From: Vibrio hepatarius
Lineage (GTDB): Bacteria > Pseudomonadota > Gammaproteobacteria > Enterobacterales > Vibrionaceae
DNA: 64,000 nt
Direction: 5' to 3'
Assembly (NCBI RefSeq): GCF_001274785.1
Contig: NZ_LHPI01000004.1
Location: 124,001-188,000 of the forward strand
The position numbers were made by a program, and so were the translations under genes. Below, piece after piece: positions 36,401-45,436 of this stretch. How positions within the stretch are numbered: the stretch's first letter is position 1; each line of letters begins with the position of its first letter. Below the pieces are notes generated by a model. It was given only the letters and a program-made list of their open reading frames with translations. It had not been told where the DNA came from and searched no databases.

Positions 36401-37472
36401 TCAAACTCGACGAAAACTACTCAAAGCAGCGCTGTTTAGCGCTGCCATTCCTGCCTTGCCGTTTGGCTGCGCTTCGCTAAGCCAAGTGCAAACTCCGGCA
36501 TTAATTGGATGTTCAATCAGCGGACGAGACAAGTATTCCGCCGTTGTCGCCGATGAGTTTGGCCGTCCAATCCGCCAGATCGCTTTGCCTGAACGTGGGC
36601 ACGGCGTTGCGGTGAATGCGACCATGAATCATGCCGTGGCGTTTGCCAGAAGACCGGGTACTTTCTTTGTTGTGTTCGACTACACGACAGGAGAAGTAGT
36701 GCGAGCTTTACCCGCGACATCAGAACGACATTATTACGGACATGGCGTGTATTCCAACGATGGGCGATGGCTCTATGCGACAGAAGGCGAGCGTCGAACC
36801 AGCAAAGGCATTATTGGCGTTTATGACGTTATCGCTGGCTACAACAAAGTGGCCGAGTTTACCGGCTTTGGCATTGGCCCGCATGAAGTGATTGTTATGC
36901 CGGATGACTCCATCGTGATTGGTGTCGGTGGCGTACATACCAATGGTCGCCAGCCACTAAACCTTGATAGCATGTCTCCTAGTTTGAGCTATTTAAACGC
37001 CAATGGAGAGTTGCTCGACCAAGTCTCTTTGGCTGACCACCATTTGAGTATTCGCCACTTAGCGCACGACGGCAGTGAAACCGTGTTATGTGGCCAACAA
37101 TATCGCGGTGAGCCGGATGAATACCCGTCGTTATTGGCGATGCATACGCGCGGTAGCGAAATGGTGTCTCTGGAAGCTGAGCCGGAACAGTGGGCGAGGT
37201 TCAATCATTACATCGCCAGTATTGCTGCGACCGAGGATTGGATACTCGCGACCTCACCACGTGGCAACTGCTACGGTATTTGGTCTAAGCACACACGAAA
37301 GTTAGTTGAGCTCGAACCGTTGGCGGATGCTTCTGGTGTCGTCACCCATGATGGATTTTTCCGAGTAAGTTCAGGCAGCGGGAGTGTGGTTACTCAGTAT
37401 CAGCCGGGTGATAAGAAGGCCATTCCCTCTGGTGTGCAGTGGGATAACCACTGGGCGTCGATTCCTAATTAA
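36381..37472 (+). CDS. DUF1513 exported beta-propeller-like protein
   Basis: This 363-residue protein starts with a twin-arginine-like signal (TRRKLLKAALFSAA) and a possible lipidated Cys in LPFGC. The rest fits DUF1513, a family predicted to form a beta-propeller, with repeated Gly-His segments such as RGHGVAVN, YYGHGVYSNDGRWLY and GIGPHEV. Function is unknown. It is the last gene of the imelysin-DUF1111-imelysin-DUF1513 unit and is translationally coupled through a 20-bp overlap. A role in iron uptake or redox is inferred from this context only. Confidence 0.87.
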   Translation: MQPMVTNQTRRKLLKAALFSAAIPALPFGCASLSQVQTPALIGCSISGRDKYSAVVADEFGRPIRQIALPERGHGVAVNATMNHAVAFARRPGTFFVVFDYTTGEVVRALPATSERHYYGHGVYSNDGRWLYATEGERRTSKGIIGVYDVIAGYNKVAEFTGFGIGPHEVIVMPDDSIVIGVGGVHTNGRQPLNLDSMSPSLSYLNANGELLDQVSLADHHLSIRHLAHDGSETVLCGQQYRGEPDEYPSLLAMHTRGSEMVSLEAEPEQWARFNHYIASIAATEDWILATSPRGNCYGIWSKHTRKLVELEPLADASGVVTHDGFFRVSSGSGSVVTQYQPGDKKAIPSGVQWDNHWASIPN

Positions 37473-37579
37473 CATATTGAATAGTAAAAACGTTTTTTCA
37501 ATTCTTAAAAACAAGTCACATCAGTTTCACAGTTCTCTGCCATACTCTATCCTATAAAGAAAAGAATAAGGTTGTCGTG

Positions 37580-39133
37580 ATGGGGAATTGGAAAATCTAT
37601 CTGTTGCTGGTGTGCTTGTTTCCTTTACCAGCGGCAGCGTCAGGCTATTTTGAACGTCTAGGATGGACATCGCAAGATGACCAAATTCATAAGTTAGTTC
37701 ATTACCCTGATTTACTGGAACAGATCTACCAAGATAACGGTGATCAGCTGATTTGGTATGACTTACAGCTAGGTAGTAACTTAGAGTTCCGCCTAGAGGT
37801 GATTCAGCGTGCCGGTTTCAGTCCTCTATTTACCCGTCAACTTAATTTTCTCCAATACTATCGTAAGAGTAATCGTTGGTACGAGTACGATTTGCTGGCG
37901 ACAGACACCCTGATTCTGTATCTAAACTATGCTGAGAAAGCCAAGAATGAAGGCCGTTACTGGTTCTTTGAGCAAAAGCTGACTGAGCCACTGACACCAC
38001 CGCTTGAAAGCACGATTATCGCCCTCAAACGTGCGGTTGCGAGTCAACAACTTGCTGCGCTGATTGATACCTATACTCCCGATAATGACAGCTACCAGCG
38101 TTTGATTGATACATATCTAAATTTGGTGCGCTATCAAAAAAACTACATCCCTCGCTACAAACAAACGGGTTTGAAACGAGTCGGTGACACGCTTGATGAC
38201 CGTAATCTGTTGCTTGAGCGCATGTCGATTGTCGATGTTGATTTAAGCGATGTACGTCGTGACGTGACTTGGTATGACGCCAGCTTAGAAGGCGCAGTGA
38301 AGCAGTTTCAAAGATTGCATGGCCTGAAAGCCGACGGCGTGATTGGTCCTTCGACGTTGAAATGGCTTAATTTTCCGATTGAATCGCGGCTAAGTAAACT
38401 GGCGCTTAATGCAGAGCGTACGCGCTATTGGCCGACAGAGCGCGATACCATCATCGTTGTCAATGTACCAAGTTACGATATGAAGTATTGGTTGGATGGC
38501 GAAGCGGTATTTGAATCGAAAGTGGTAGTGGGACGAAAAGCAAGACCAACGCCAGTGATGCGCACGAACTTGAATGCGTTGATCCTCAACCCGACGTGGA
38601 ATGTGCCATGGAAAATCATGGTCGAAGACATTATTCCAAAAGTGAAGCGAGACCCGAGTTATCTCAGTCGTCATAACTTTGAGATCTTACCTAAGTGGGG
38701 TTCTCCAGATAGAATCAATCCACAAGAAATTGACTGGGCGAGTGTCAATCCAAAAGCGTTCCCATACCGCATGACTCAACGTTCGGGTTATCAAAATGCG
38801 CTAGGGCTATACAAGTTCAACACGCCGAATGCCAGAGCCATTTACCTTCACGACACGCCGAGCAAAGGGCTTTTCTACCGCGAGCAACGCGCGTTTAGCT
38901 CGGGATGTATCCGAGTTGAACATGCAGACGTATTTGCGGACCGTATCCTCGAATCGCAAGGTATTTCGGCGCAACAAGTGTCGGAATCTCGAGAGTTGTC
39001 TAATAAAGCGATTCCATTGCGCCAGAGAATCCCGGTACATATCATTTATCAAACTGCTTGGTATGAGGGTGGCAAAACACATTATAGGGAAGATGTTTAC
39101 CACCTAGATAACCTCGCAAGCGGCAAAGGGTGA
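37580..39133 (+). CDS. ycbB: L,D-transpeptidase of the YcbB/LdtD family
   Basis: This 517-residue exported enzyme forms 3-3 cross-links in peptidoglycan. It has a signal peptide (about residues 1-21), a helical scaffold domain, a peptidoglycan-binding segment (GAVKQFQRLHGLKADGVIGPSTLKWLN), and the YkuD catalytic domain with the H and Cys motif YLHDTPSKGLF…FSSGCIRVEH. Length and layout match E. coli YcbB (LdtD, 615 residues, somewhat longer). AAGG precedes GTG 37577 and ATG 37580, either of which may start it. YcbK and YcbL genes follow in the E. coli order. Confidence 0.92.
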   Translation: MGNWKIYLLLVCLFPLPAAASGYFERLGWTSQDDQIHKLVHYPDLLEQIYQDNGDQLIWYDLQLGSNLEFRLEVIQRAGFSPLFTRQLNFLQYYRKSNRWYEYDLLATDTLILYLNYAEKAKNEGRYWFFEQKLTEPLTPPLESTIIALKRAVASQQLAALIDTYTPDNDSYQRLIDTYLNLVRYQKNYIPRYKQTGLKRVGDTLDDRNLLLERMSIVDVDLSDVRRDVTWYDASLEGAVKQFQRLHGLKADGVIGPSTLKWLNFPIESRLSKLALNAERTRYWPTERDTIIVVNVPSYDMKYWLDGEAVFESKVVVGRKARPTPVMRTNLNALILNPTWNVPWKIMVEDIIPKVKRDPSYLSRHNFEILPKWGSPDRINPQEIDWASVNPKAFPYRMTQRSGYQNALGLYKFNTPNARAIYLHDTPSKGLFYREQRAFSSGCIRVEHADVFADRILESQGISAQQVSESRELSNKAIPLRQRIPVHIIYQTAWYEGGKTHYREDVYHLDNLASGKG

Positions 39134-39313
39134 GCTTTACCGAAAAATGACGTTTAGACGATTTCGAGTATTTTATTAATCCTGTCAATAAGTAAGCACA
39201 AAATAGCCACAATTTGTGCTTTTTTAGCACGTTTTATGCATTTGCACTTCATATAAGAGTTGGGTAATGTCGCTTTTTGACATTTGAATTAACAAGAATG
39301 AAGGCAATTCGCG

Positions 39314-39856
39314 GTGGATTTTTCTCGAAGAGATTTTCTAAAGTTAACCGGCAGTGGGCTGGTGGTAGCAAGTTGTGCTCCGGGATTAGCATTTGCATCA
39401 TACCCGGATAAACCTAGAGAATTGGCGCTTAATAACCTTAATACGGGTGAAGCGCTCGAAACTTGCTATTTTGATGGCAAAAACTACCTCAAAAATGAGT
39501 TATCTCGACTTAACCATTTGTGCAGAGATTACCGTCGCAACGAAGTTCACGCGATGGACAAGTATCTGTTTGACCAAATTTCTTTGATACAAGCAGAGCT
39601 TGGTGTTGAGTCAGAAGTGTTGGTGATTTCCGGTTACCGCTCGCCAGCGACTAACGAAGCGCTGCGCGCCAAGTCCGGTGGTGTGGCGAAAAAGAGTTAT
39701 CACATGCTGGGACAGGCGATTGATTTCCGCTTAGACGGCGTTAACTTAAAGCAGGTTCGCGACGCCGCGATCAGTCTTAAGGCTGGTGGGGTGGGTTATT
39801 ATCCTCGTAGTAACTTCATCCACATCGATACTGGTCCGGTCCGCTACTGGGCTTAG
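39314..39856 (+). CDS. ycbK: YcbK/MepK-type peptidoglycan endopeptidase (M15A)
   Basis: This 180-residue protein carries a perfect twin-arginine signal, SRRDFLK (4-10), so it is exported folded. The peptidase M15A-like domain has the zinc ligands in KSYHMLGQAIDFRL (His and Asp) and HIDTGP (His). In E. coli this gene (ycbK, renamed mepK) encodes an endopeptidase that cleaves 3-3 cross-links made by YcbB, the enzyme encoded just upstream here. It starts at a GTG (39314). Confidence 0.92.
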   Translation: MDFSRRDFLKLTGSGLVVASCAPGLAFASYPDKPRELALNNLNTGEALETCYFDGKNYLKNELSRLNHLCRDYRRNEVHAMDKYLFDQISLIQAELGVESEVLVISGYRSPATNEALRAKSGGVAKKSYHMLGQAIDFRLDGVNLKQVRDAAISLKAGGVGYYPRSNFIHIDTGPVRYWA

Positions 39857-39931
39857 CACCAACATACGGTTGTCAAAGACCTTGTCAGATGTCATAGTTC
39901 TGCCAGTTATGATTTCTAATAAGGTCTTTTT

Positions 39932-40588
39932 ATGTCGCTGAAGTATCAAGTCGTTCCAGTTACCTCGTTTTCTCAAAACTGCTCTATCGTATGGTGCGAT
40001 GAAACCATGGAAGGCATCGTGGTTGATCCGGGCGGCGACGTAAAACAACTTGAAATGCTAATTAATGAGCTTGGCGTTAAAGTCGTCAATCTTGTTCTGA
40101 CTCATGGTCACCTTGACCACGTAGGTGGTACTGAGCCTTTGGCTCAAGCACTGGGTGGTGTAGAAATCGTCGGTCCACACAAAGACGATAACTTCTGGCT
40201 ACAAGGTCTGGAAGGTCAGAGCCAAATGTTTGGTTTTCCTCTGACTCAAGCGTTCGAGCCGAATAAATGGTTGGAAGAAGGCGACAAGATCCACTTTGGT
40301 AAGCAAGTGATGGACGTGATTCACACGCCGGGGCACACGCCAGGTCACGTTGTGCTGTTTAGTGAAGAAGCGAAACTGGCTTTTGTTGGTGACGTTCTTT
40401 TCAATGGCTCTATTGGTCGTACCGACTTCCCGAAAGGCGACTTCAATACGCTGATTAACTCTATCAAGTCTAAACTGTGGCCATTAGGTAAAGACGTTCG
40501 TTTTGTTCCGGGCCATGGTCCTGAGTCGACGTTTGGCCACGAACGTGCTTCAAACCCATTTGTTGCAGACGAAATGCCACTTTACTAA
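39932..40588 (+). CDS. ycbL: YcbL-type metallo-beta-lactamase-fold hydrolase (glyoxalase II-like)
   Basis: This 218-residue cytoplasmic protein has the metal-binding signature THGHLDHVGG and further ligands in HTPGHTPGHVVLF and FVGDVLFNGSIGRTDFP, with GHGPESTFGHER at the C-terminus. The family (YcbL/GloC) hydrolyses S-lactoylglutathione-type thioesters, i.e. has type II glyoxalase activity. It follows ycbK as in E. coli but with its own small gap and a terminator, so it may be expressed separately. Confidence 0.92.
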   Translation: MSLKYQVVPVTSFSQNCSIVWCDETMEGIVVDPGGDVKQLEMLINELGVKVVNLVLTHGHLDHVGGTEPLAQALGGVEIVGPHKDDNFWLQGLEGQSQMFGFPLTQAFEPNKWLEEGDKIHFGKQVMDVIHTPGHTPGHVVLFSEEAKLAFVGDVLFNGSIGRTDFPKGDFNTLINSIKSKLWPLGKDVRFVPGHGPESTFGHERASNPFVADEMPLY

Positions 40589-40606
40589 CACTCTACAAAG
40601 ATGAAT

Positions 40607-40633
40607 AAAAAGGTCGCTCTCGCGGCCTTTTTA
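40607..40633 (+). terminator. Terminator of ycbL, also serving the convergent gene
   Basis: AAAAAGGTCGC and GCGGCCTTTTT form a stem with one G-U pair and a TCTC loop; T-runs occur on both strands. Confidence 0.85.
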
Positions 40634-40645
40634 ATGTCTGGAAGT

Positions 40646-41314
40646 CTACTCTTCCGGCTCGGCCGCCGCGAGATATCTTCTCGTTAAGCCGACAAACTCT
40701 TCTGGCGATCGGTCTAAGTCATGAACGGAAATGAAGATATCGTAATCGTAGTAGCTTCTTTGATGCATCATTCGGTTGGCTAACATCGCTTGTAGTCCCT
40801 TAAATTCTTCGCCATTCGAGTTCTTATAGGGTTTGGAGTCTAAGACAATATCTTCAAATGCGGTGGCTTCTTGATTCTGCTTGGCGCCTAAGTAAAGTAG
40901 CGCGCGCTGGCTCAGCAATATCTCAGTCGCAATCCTTGGACAGATACTCATCAGATAAGGGGAATAGTGTTTCAGCTTGATGCCAATCCACGGCAGGGGG
41001 TGTTGCCAACCATCTTGGTCGTATTGGCAGATACCAATTTTGCTGATGTTGGTCCACTTTACAACCCAACCGCCTTTAAACAGGTGTTGCTGAAAGTGTG
41101 TAGGAGTGAGGGTATAGGCGACCGTCGCCTTTTTTATCATTAAATACGCAAAACCAAGCACAGAAGTGATCACCACTAGGGTGAGTAGCGCTTGCTGCCA
41201 ACCCGGAGAATACATCACCAAAAAAATTAGAGCGATTACCATTATCCATCCAAAAAGTTTCATGGTTGGTGACTTGAGATTGATGGGTTGATTGGTCAGA
41301 TGTTGCGTTTGCAT
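40646..41314 (-). CDS. DUF2982 family membrane protein
   Basis: This 222-residue protein has two membrane helices (about residues 19-36 and 41-60) followed by a soluble domain of about 160 residues. It resembles the DUF2982 family of Vibrio and relatives, which has no known function; the two-helix-plus-domain layout recalls PH-like YdbT/YdbS modules. It ends in an acidic AAAEPEE. It is alone, convergent with ycbL, and divergent from the winged-helix gene. Confidence 0.72.
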   Translation of the reverse strand: MQTQHLTNQPINLKSPTMKLFGWIMVIALIFLVMYSPGWQQALLTLVVITSVLGFAYLMIKKATVAYTLTPTHFQQHLFKGGWVVKWTNISKIGICQYDQDGWQHPLPWIGIKLKHYSPYLMSICPRIATEILLSQRALLYLGAKQNQEATAFEDIVLDSKPYKNSNGEEFKGLQAMLANRMMHQRSYYDYDIFISVHDLDRSPEEFVGLTRRYLAAAEPEE

Positions 41315-41469
41315 ACGACGTACTCTTAAACGTAAAAAACCTCTGTTTATATATTCAGTAGTCTAGAAAGTATCTTAGCACCCCTTGATTAAATTGTAGT
41401 CTTATAACCGCATATCGCGCATTTTTGGCCGAATAAGCGTGGCTTACCCTGTAAATGACGGCAAAATTT

Positions 41470-41478
41470 TGGTATAAA
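41470..41478 (+). promoter_or_regulatory. Extended -10 promoter of the winged-helix gene
   Basis: TGGTATAAA is an extended -10 element (TGn-TATAAT). A small hairpin, CACTGC/GCAGTG at 41498-41516, lies in the short leader before the ribosome-binding site CTGGAG. Confidence 0.5.
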
Positions 41479-41533
41479 ACGCGCTTCAAATTTTCACCAC
41501 TGCTCCGTATGCAGTGAACTGGAGAAATACTCG

Positions 41534-41905
41534 ATGAGACTTGCTCATAAGCGTAAAGTGCAGATGAAACTGCAAAAACGCATTAAAGCGACAGTTGCAA
41601 ACGTAGAAGCAACAAAGAAAGCTAAGCCTGTAGTTGAGAAAAAAGTAGCTGTAGCACCAGCAGCGGAGAAAGTTGTAGTAGCGAAAGCAACTGACGTTGC
41701 TTTAACGCCAAAACAGCAACAAGTTCTTGATATCGTTTTAGCGAACGCTGAAGGTATCAACCCTAAAGGTATCGGCCTAGCTGCTGGTCAAGAAGACGCA
41801 AAAGCAGCTTCATGGGCAACAGGCGCTCTTAAAAAGCTTCTAGAAGAAAACCTAGTAGTGAAAGAGCAGCTAGCGGGCAACAAAGTTATTTACAAAGCCG
41901 TTTAA
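41534..41905 (+). CDS. Lys/Ala-rich tailed winged-helix protein (MarR-like annotation)
   Basis: This 123-residue protein has a basic, low-complexity N-terminal tail (residues 1-57, rich in Lys, Ala and Val, e.g. KKAKPVVEKKVAVAPAAEK) followed by a compact winged-helix domain (about 58-123). The tail resembles those of histone H1-like or HU-type nucleoid proteins; the C-terminal domain is of the kind often labelled MarR family. It has no other ligand-binding part. It may be a nucleoid-associated or regulatory DNA-binding protein. GGAGA before the ATG is well placed and the promoter looks strong, suggesting an abundant protein. Confidence 0.75.
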   Translation: MRLAHKRKVQMKLQKRIKATVANVEATKKAKPVVEKKVAVAPAAEKVVVAKATDVALTPKQQQVLDIVLANAEGINPKGIGLAAGQEDAKAASWATGALKKLLEENLVVKEQLAGNKVIYKAV

Positions 41906-41949
41906 GTTCCGCGAAATCCTGATTGAGTCAATCGGGTAGATAGCTTTAG

Positions 41950-41976
41950 AAAGCCTCGACTTGTTCGGGGCTTTTT
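41950..41976 (+). terminator. Terminator of the winged-helix gene
   Basis: AAGCCTCGA and TTCGGGGCTT form a stem with one G-U pair, followed by TTTTTT. Confidence 0.88.
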
Positions 41977-41977
41977 T

Positions 41978-42299
41978 GATCGCAAAATCTGAGCAATTAA
42001 TTTTATATCTATCACATTTATTACAATTCTAATACAAGCCCACTATCGAAAAGTGACTAAGTATTACTCCACTAGTTAAGTGAATCTCCTAAATTTTAAC
42101 TCAATGATTATTATCGATTTATGAGTTTTATCTCAAATTATCCTACGTAGTTATACGTAAGGCTTTGGTCGAATGAGTCAAATTTATGTAAACATTATTC
42201 CGTGTTCTCGCTGATTTTTTCTTGGCGGCGCCTGTTTCATTCTGTATGCGAAACAGAAACTACCTATTGAAGGTATGTCGTTTAACAAAGGACGTGAAC
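41978..42299 (+). promoter_or_regulatory. Upstream region of the TRAP operon
   Basis: This 322-bp A+T-rich stretch holds no ORF I would support. It presumably contains the promoter of the TRAP transporter genes. I see no clear sigma-54 element or repeated operator. Confidence 0.45.
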
Positions 42300-43400
42300 A
42301 TGAGTCTAATCAAGCAATCTTTGAAACGTGTATTGAAAGGAACCGCGATGGCAGCTGCGTTAGCTGTTATGGCGACATCTGCGAATGCGGCAGAAAAAGT
42401 TTACCGCCTAAAACTGGCGGAAACATGGGGACCAAACTTCCCGGTATTTGGTGACGCAACCAAGAATATGGCGGCAATGGCTGAGAAAATGTCGAACGGT
42501 CGACTACAGATCCGTATTGACTCAGCAAACAAACACAAAGCGCCGCTTGGCGTTTTCGATATGGTGAAATCTGGTCAGTACGACATGGGCCACTCAGGTT
42601 CGTACTACTGGAAAGGCAAAGTGCCAAACACGCTTTACTTCACTTCTATGCCTTTCGGTATGACACCAGCAGAGCAATACGCTTGGTTCTATCACGGTGG
42701 TGGTATGGAACTGATGGAGAAAGTTTACTCTCCACATAACCTGCTTTCTTTCCCAGGTGGTAACACCGACGTTCAGATGGGTGGCTGGTTCCAAAAAGAA
42801 ATCAATACAGTTGAAGACCTTCAAGGTCTGAAGATGCGTATTCCAGGTTTTGCGGGCGAAATCTTAGCGGAGCTAGGTGCAAAACCAACCAACATCGCAC
42901 CGGGTGAGCTGTACACCTCGCTAGAACGTCGTACTATCGACGCACTAGAGTGGGTTGGCCCATCACTTGACCTGCGTATGGGTTTCCACAAAATCGCACC
43001 TTACTACTACACAGGCTGGCATGAGCCAGGTTCAGAGCTGCAATTCCTAGTGAACAAACGCACTTGGCAGCGTCTACCTGAGGACCTACGTGAAATTCTA
43101 CGCGTAGCAATGCGTACAGCGGCTTACGATATGTACACTCAAGCAACGCATGAAAGCGGTAAGAACTGGGCTTCTATCAAAACAGAATACCCAAATGTTC
43201 AGGTAAAAGACTTCCCACCAGCAGTAATGCAAGCAATGCGTGACGCAAACGCTCGTCTGCTAGCAAAACACGCAGCGGAAGATGAATTGGCGAAAGAGAT
43301 CCAAAAATCTCAAGCCGACTACCTAAAACAAGTTCGTGCATGGACGGATATCTCACACCGTGCTTACTTGAACAACCAAGCCGCACAAGAAACTAAATAA
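42300..43400 (+). CDS. TRAP transporter solute-binding protein (DctP family)
   Basis: This 366-residue periplasmic protein has a signal peptide (about 1-31, ending ANA) and a DctP-type fold. The segment GKVPNTLYFTSMPFGMTPAEQYAW and the FPGGNTDVQMGGWFQKEI motif resemble TakP-like proteins that bind 2-oxo acids such as pyruvate; the substrate is inferred and could be another carboxylate. AAGGA 7 bases before the ATG at 42300 selects this start; the frame is open 26 codons upstream. The small and large permease genes follow, with a two-component system after a terminator. Confidence 0.92.
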   Translation: MSLIKQSLKRVLKGTAMAAALAVMATSANAAEKVYRLKLAETWGPNFPVFGDATKNMAAMAEKMSNGRLQIRIDSANKHKAPLGVFDMVKSGQYDMGHSGSYYWKGKVPNTLYFTSMPFGMTPAEQYAWFYHGGGMELMEKVYSPHNLLSFPGGNTDVQMGGWFQKEINTVEDLQGLKMRIPGFAGEILAELGAKPTNIAPGELYTSLERRTIDALEWVGPSLDLRMGFHKIAPYYYTGWHEPGSELQFLVNKRTWQRLPEDLREILRVAMRTAAYDMYTQATHESGKNWASIKTEYPNVQVKDFPPAVMQAMRDANARLLAKHAAEDELAKEIQKSQADYLKQVRAWTDISHRAYLNNQAAQETK

Positions 43401-43514
43401 TAATTAAATTAATCCCTTCGTAGTGACAATGTCACGTAGTGGGGAGGCTCAAGAAAACTCAATATAACGCCACTCAGTTGAGTGGCGTACATCAAGAATT
43501 CCATGGAGTAGGGA

Positions 43515-44054
43515 ATGAGAAGTCTGATTTATATCGAGCGATTGTTTAATCGTTTTGGCGACTTTCTAGGGTGGTTGTCCAGCATATTGTTTATTTTGCT
43601 ACTCGCAAACGTCGTGTATGACGTCGTGATGCGATACGCGTTTAACGATGTGTCAATTGCGTTCCAAGAGATGGAATGGCATTTGTTCTCAGCCGTATTT
43701 TTGCTTGGTGTCCCTTATGCGATCAAAGCGGGCGGACACGTGCGAGTCGATTTGTTCTATGAAAGGCTGTCACACAAGGCGCAAGCCGTGATCGATTTGC
43801 TTGGCACACTCTTTTTCCTATTCCCATTTTGTTTATTGGTGGCGTGGTACGGCATCGACTTTGCGAAAGAAAGCTACGCATTAGGTGAAACTTCTGGCGA
43901 TCCGGGTGGCTTACCTTACCGCTGGATCATCAAGGCTATGATTCCTCTTTCCTTCTTCTTTATGGCGATCAGCGGTATCGGTTTATTGCTGCATTCGCTT
44001 AACAAAATCATCAATCCCCATTTGATATACGCCAATAACGGCGAACAGAAGTAG
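43515..44054 (+). CDS. TRAP transporter small permease (DctQ)
   Basis: This 179-residue inner-membrane protein has about four helices and the EMEWHLFSAVFLLG motif typical of DctQ subunits. It pairs with the large permease encoded 9 bp downstream to carry substrate delivered by the DctP-type binding protein, driven by the sodium gradient. GGAGTAGGGA precedes its start. Confidence 0.92.
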   Translation: MRSLIYIERLFNRFGDFLGWLSSILFILLLANVVYDVVMRYAFNDVSIAFQEMEWHLFSAVFLLGVPYAIKAGGHVRVDLFYERLSHKAQAVIDLLGTLFFLFPFCLLVAWYGIDFAKESYALGETSGDPGGLPYRWIIKAMIPLSFFFMAISGIGLLLHSLNKIINPHLIYANNGEQK

Positions 44055-44063
44055 GAGCAAATC

Positions 44064-45347
44064 ATGGTCGGTATAGTAATGTTTTTCGTTGCCTTGTTTG
44101 CTTTGCTACTTGGCTTTCCAGTTGCCTTTACCTTCGGTGGTATTGCACTGATATTTGGCGTTTGGGCCGAAGGCTTTGATATGTTCGCCTTTATGCCATA
44201 TCGCATTCAGTCCATTATGGAGAACACGGTGTTGATGGCAGTGCCGTTGTTTGTCTTCATGGGCTTGGTGCTACAAAAAACACGTCTTGCAGAGCAGTTG
44301 CTTGAATCGATGGGTAAACTGTTTGGTGGCGTGCGCGGCGGTATCGCGATCTCAACAGTCTTGGTTGGCGCGTTGCTTGCGGCATCTACGGGGGTCGTCG
44401 GTGCATCTGTGGTTGCGATGGGACTTATCTCTTTGCCCGTAATGCTTAAGTACAACTACGACAAAGGTTTAGCGTGCGGCACCATTTGTGCGTCTGGTAC
44501 GTTAGGGCAAATTATCCCGCCATCAATCGTATTGATCTTACTTGGTGATGTACTAGGCGTGCCAGTCGGCGATTTGTTCCAAGCTGCAGTGTGGCCGGGT
44601 TTAGTTTTGGTTGGCGCGTACGTGGTTTACATTCTTATCTACGCAAAAATGAATCCAGAAGCGGCTCAACCTATTCCAAGTGATGGTTCGGTCAGCCGTA
44701 AAGAAGAAGTGATTACCGCTCTGAAAGCTGTGATTCCGCCACTGGCTCTGATCGTTGTGGTTCTGGGGTCCATCTTTGCTGGTGTCGCAACGCCAACAGA
44801 ATCTGCTGCGTTAGGTGGCGCTGGGGCGATTGTTCTTGCACTTCTGTATAAGCAATTTAGCTGGAAGATGGTTTACGACGCGTCGAAAGAGACGGTTAAA
44901 GTGACCGCGATGGTATTTGCTATTCTGTTGGGTGCGACGGCATTCTCAATGGCGTTTACCTACACGGGGGGTGACTACTTAGTGGAAGAGTGGATGCTGC
45001 AGCTGCCGGGTGATAAGTGGGGCTTTTTGATTGTTACTATGTTGGTCATCTTGGTGTTGGGTTTCTTTATCGACTTCGTTGAAATCTGTTTCATCATCGT
45101 GCCAATCCTAGCTCCTATTGCAGAGATCATGGGCATCAACATGACTTGGTTTGCGATTTTGATTGCAATGAACCTACAGACTTCGTTCCTGACGCCGCCA
45201 TTTGGTTTTAGCTTGTTCTACCTTAAAGGGGTCGCACCACAAGGTGTGACGACCAGAGATATCTACCGAGGCGTGATGCCGTTCATCGCTATCCAAATAT
45301 TGATACTCTCTAGCTTACTGATATTCCCGGGATTCTATGGAATGTGA
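44064..45347 (+). CDS. TRAP transporter large permease (DctM)
   Basis: This 427-residue inner-membrane protein has about 12 helices and the family motifs GGVRGGIAISTVLVGALLAA and CGTICASGTLGQIIPPSI. It is the translocating subunit of the TRAP system. GGAGC lies in an ideal position before the ATG at 44064. A strong terminator follows, before the sensor kinase gene. Confidence 0.94.
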   Translation: MVGIVMFFVALFALLLGFPVAFTFGGIALIFGVWAEGFDMFAFMPYRIQSIMENTVLMAVPLFVFMGLVLQKTRLAEQLLESMGKLFGGVRGGIAISTVLVGALLAASTGVVGASVVAMGLISLPVMLKYNYDKGLACGTICASGTLGQIIPPSIVLILLGDVLGVPVGDLFQAAVWPGLVLVGAYVVYILIYAKMNPEAAQPIPSDGSVSRKEEVITALKAVIPPLALIVVVLGSIFAGVATPTESAALGGAGAIVLALLYKQFSWKMVYDASKETVKVTAMVFAILLGATAFSMAFTYTGGDYLVEEWMLQLPGDKWGFLIVTMLVILVLGFFIDFVEICFIIVPILAPIAEIMGINMTWFAILIAMNLQTSFLTPPFGFSLFYLKGVAPQGVTTRDIYRGVMPFIAIQILILSSLLIFPGFYGM

Positions 45348-45385
45348 CCGGTTAATTACAGTTAATTAACAACAATTGATATAGT

Positions 45386-45415
45386 AAAGCTGCTTGTCGA
45401 AAGACAAGCAGCTTT
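45386..45415 (+). terminator. Terminator between the TRAP genes and the sensor kinase
   Basis: AAAGCTGCTTGTC-GAAA-GACAAGCAGCTTT is a 13-bp perfect stem with a GNRA tetraloop. The T-run is short (TTTTG), so some read-through into the kinase gene is likely. Confidence 0.88.
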
Positions 45416-45436
45416 TGTTGTATTAAAGGGAATGAA

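Noticed and set aside
42095..42125. Fur-like sequence before the TRAP operon
   Set aside because: Best 15-mer matches at only 10 of 14 positions in A+T-rich DNA, and the operon has no iron link.
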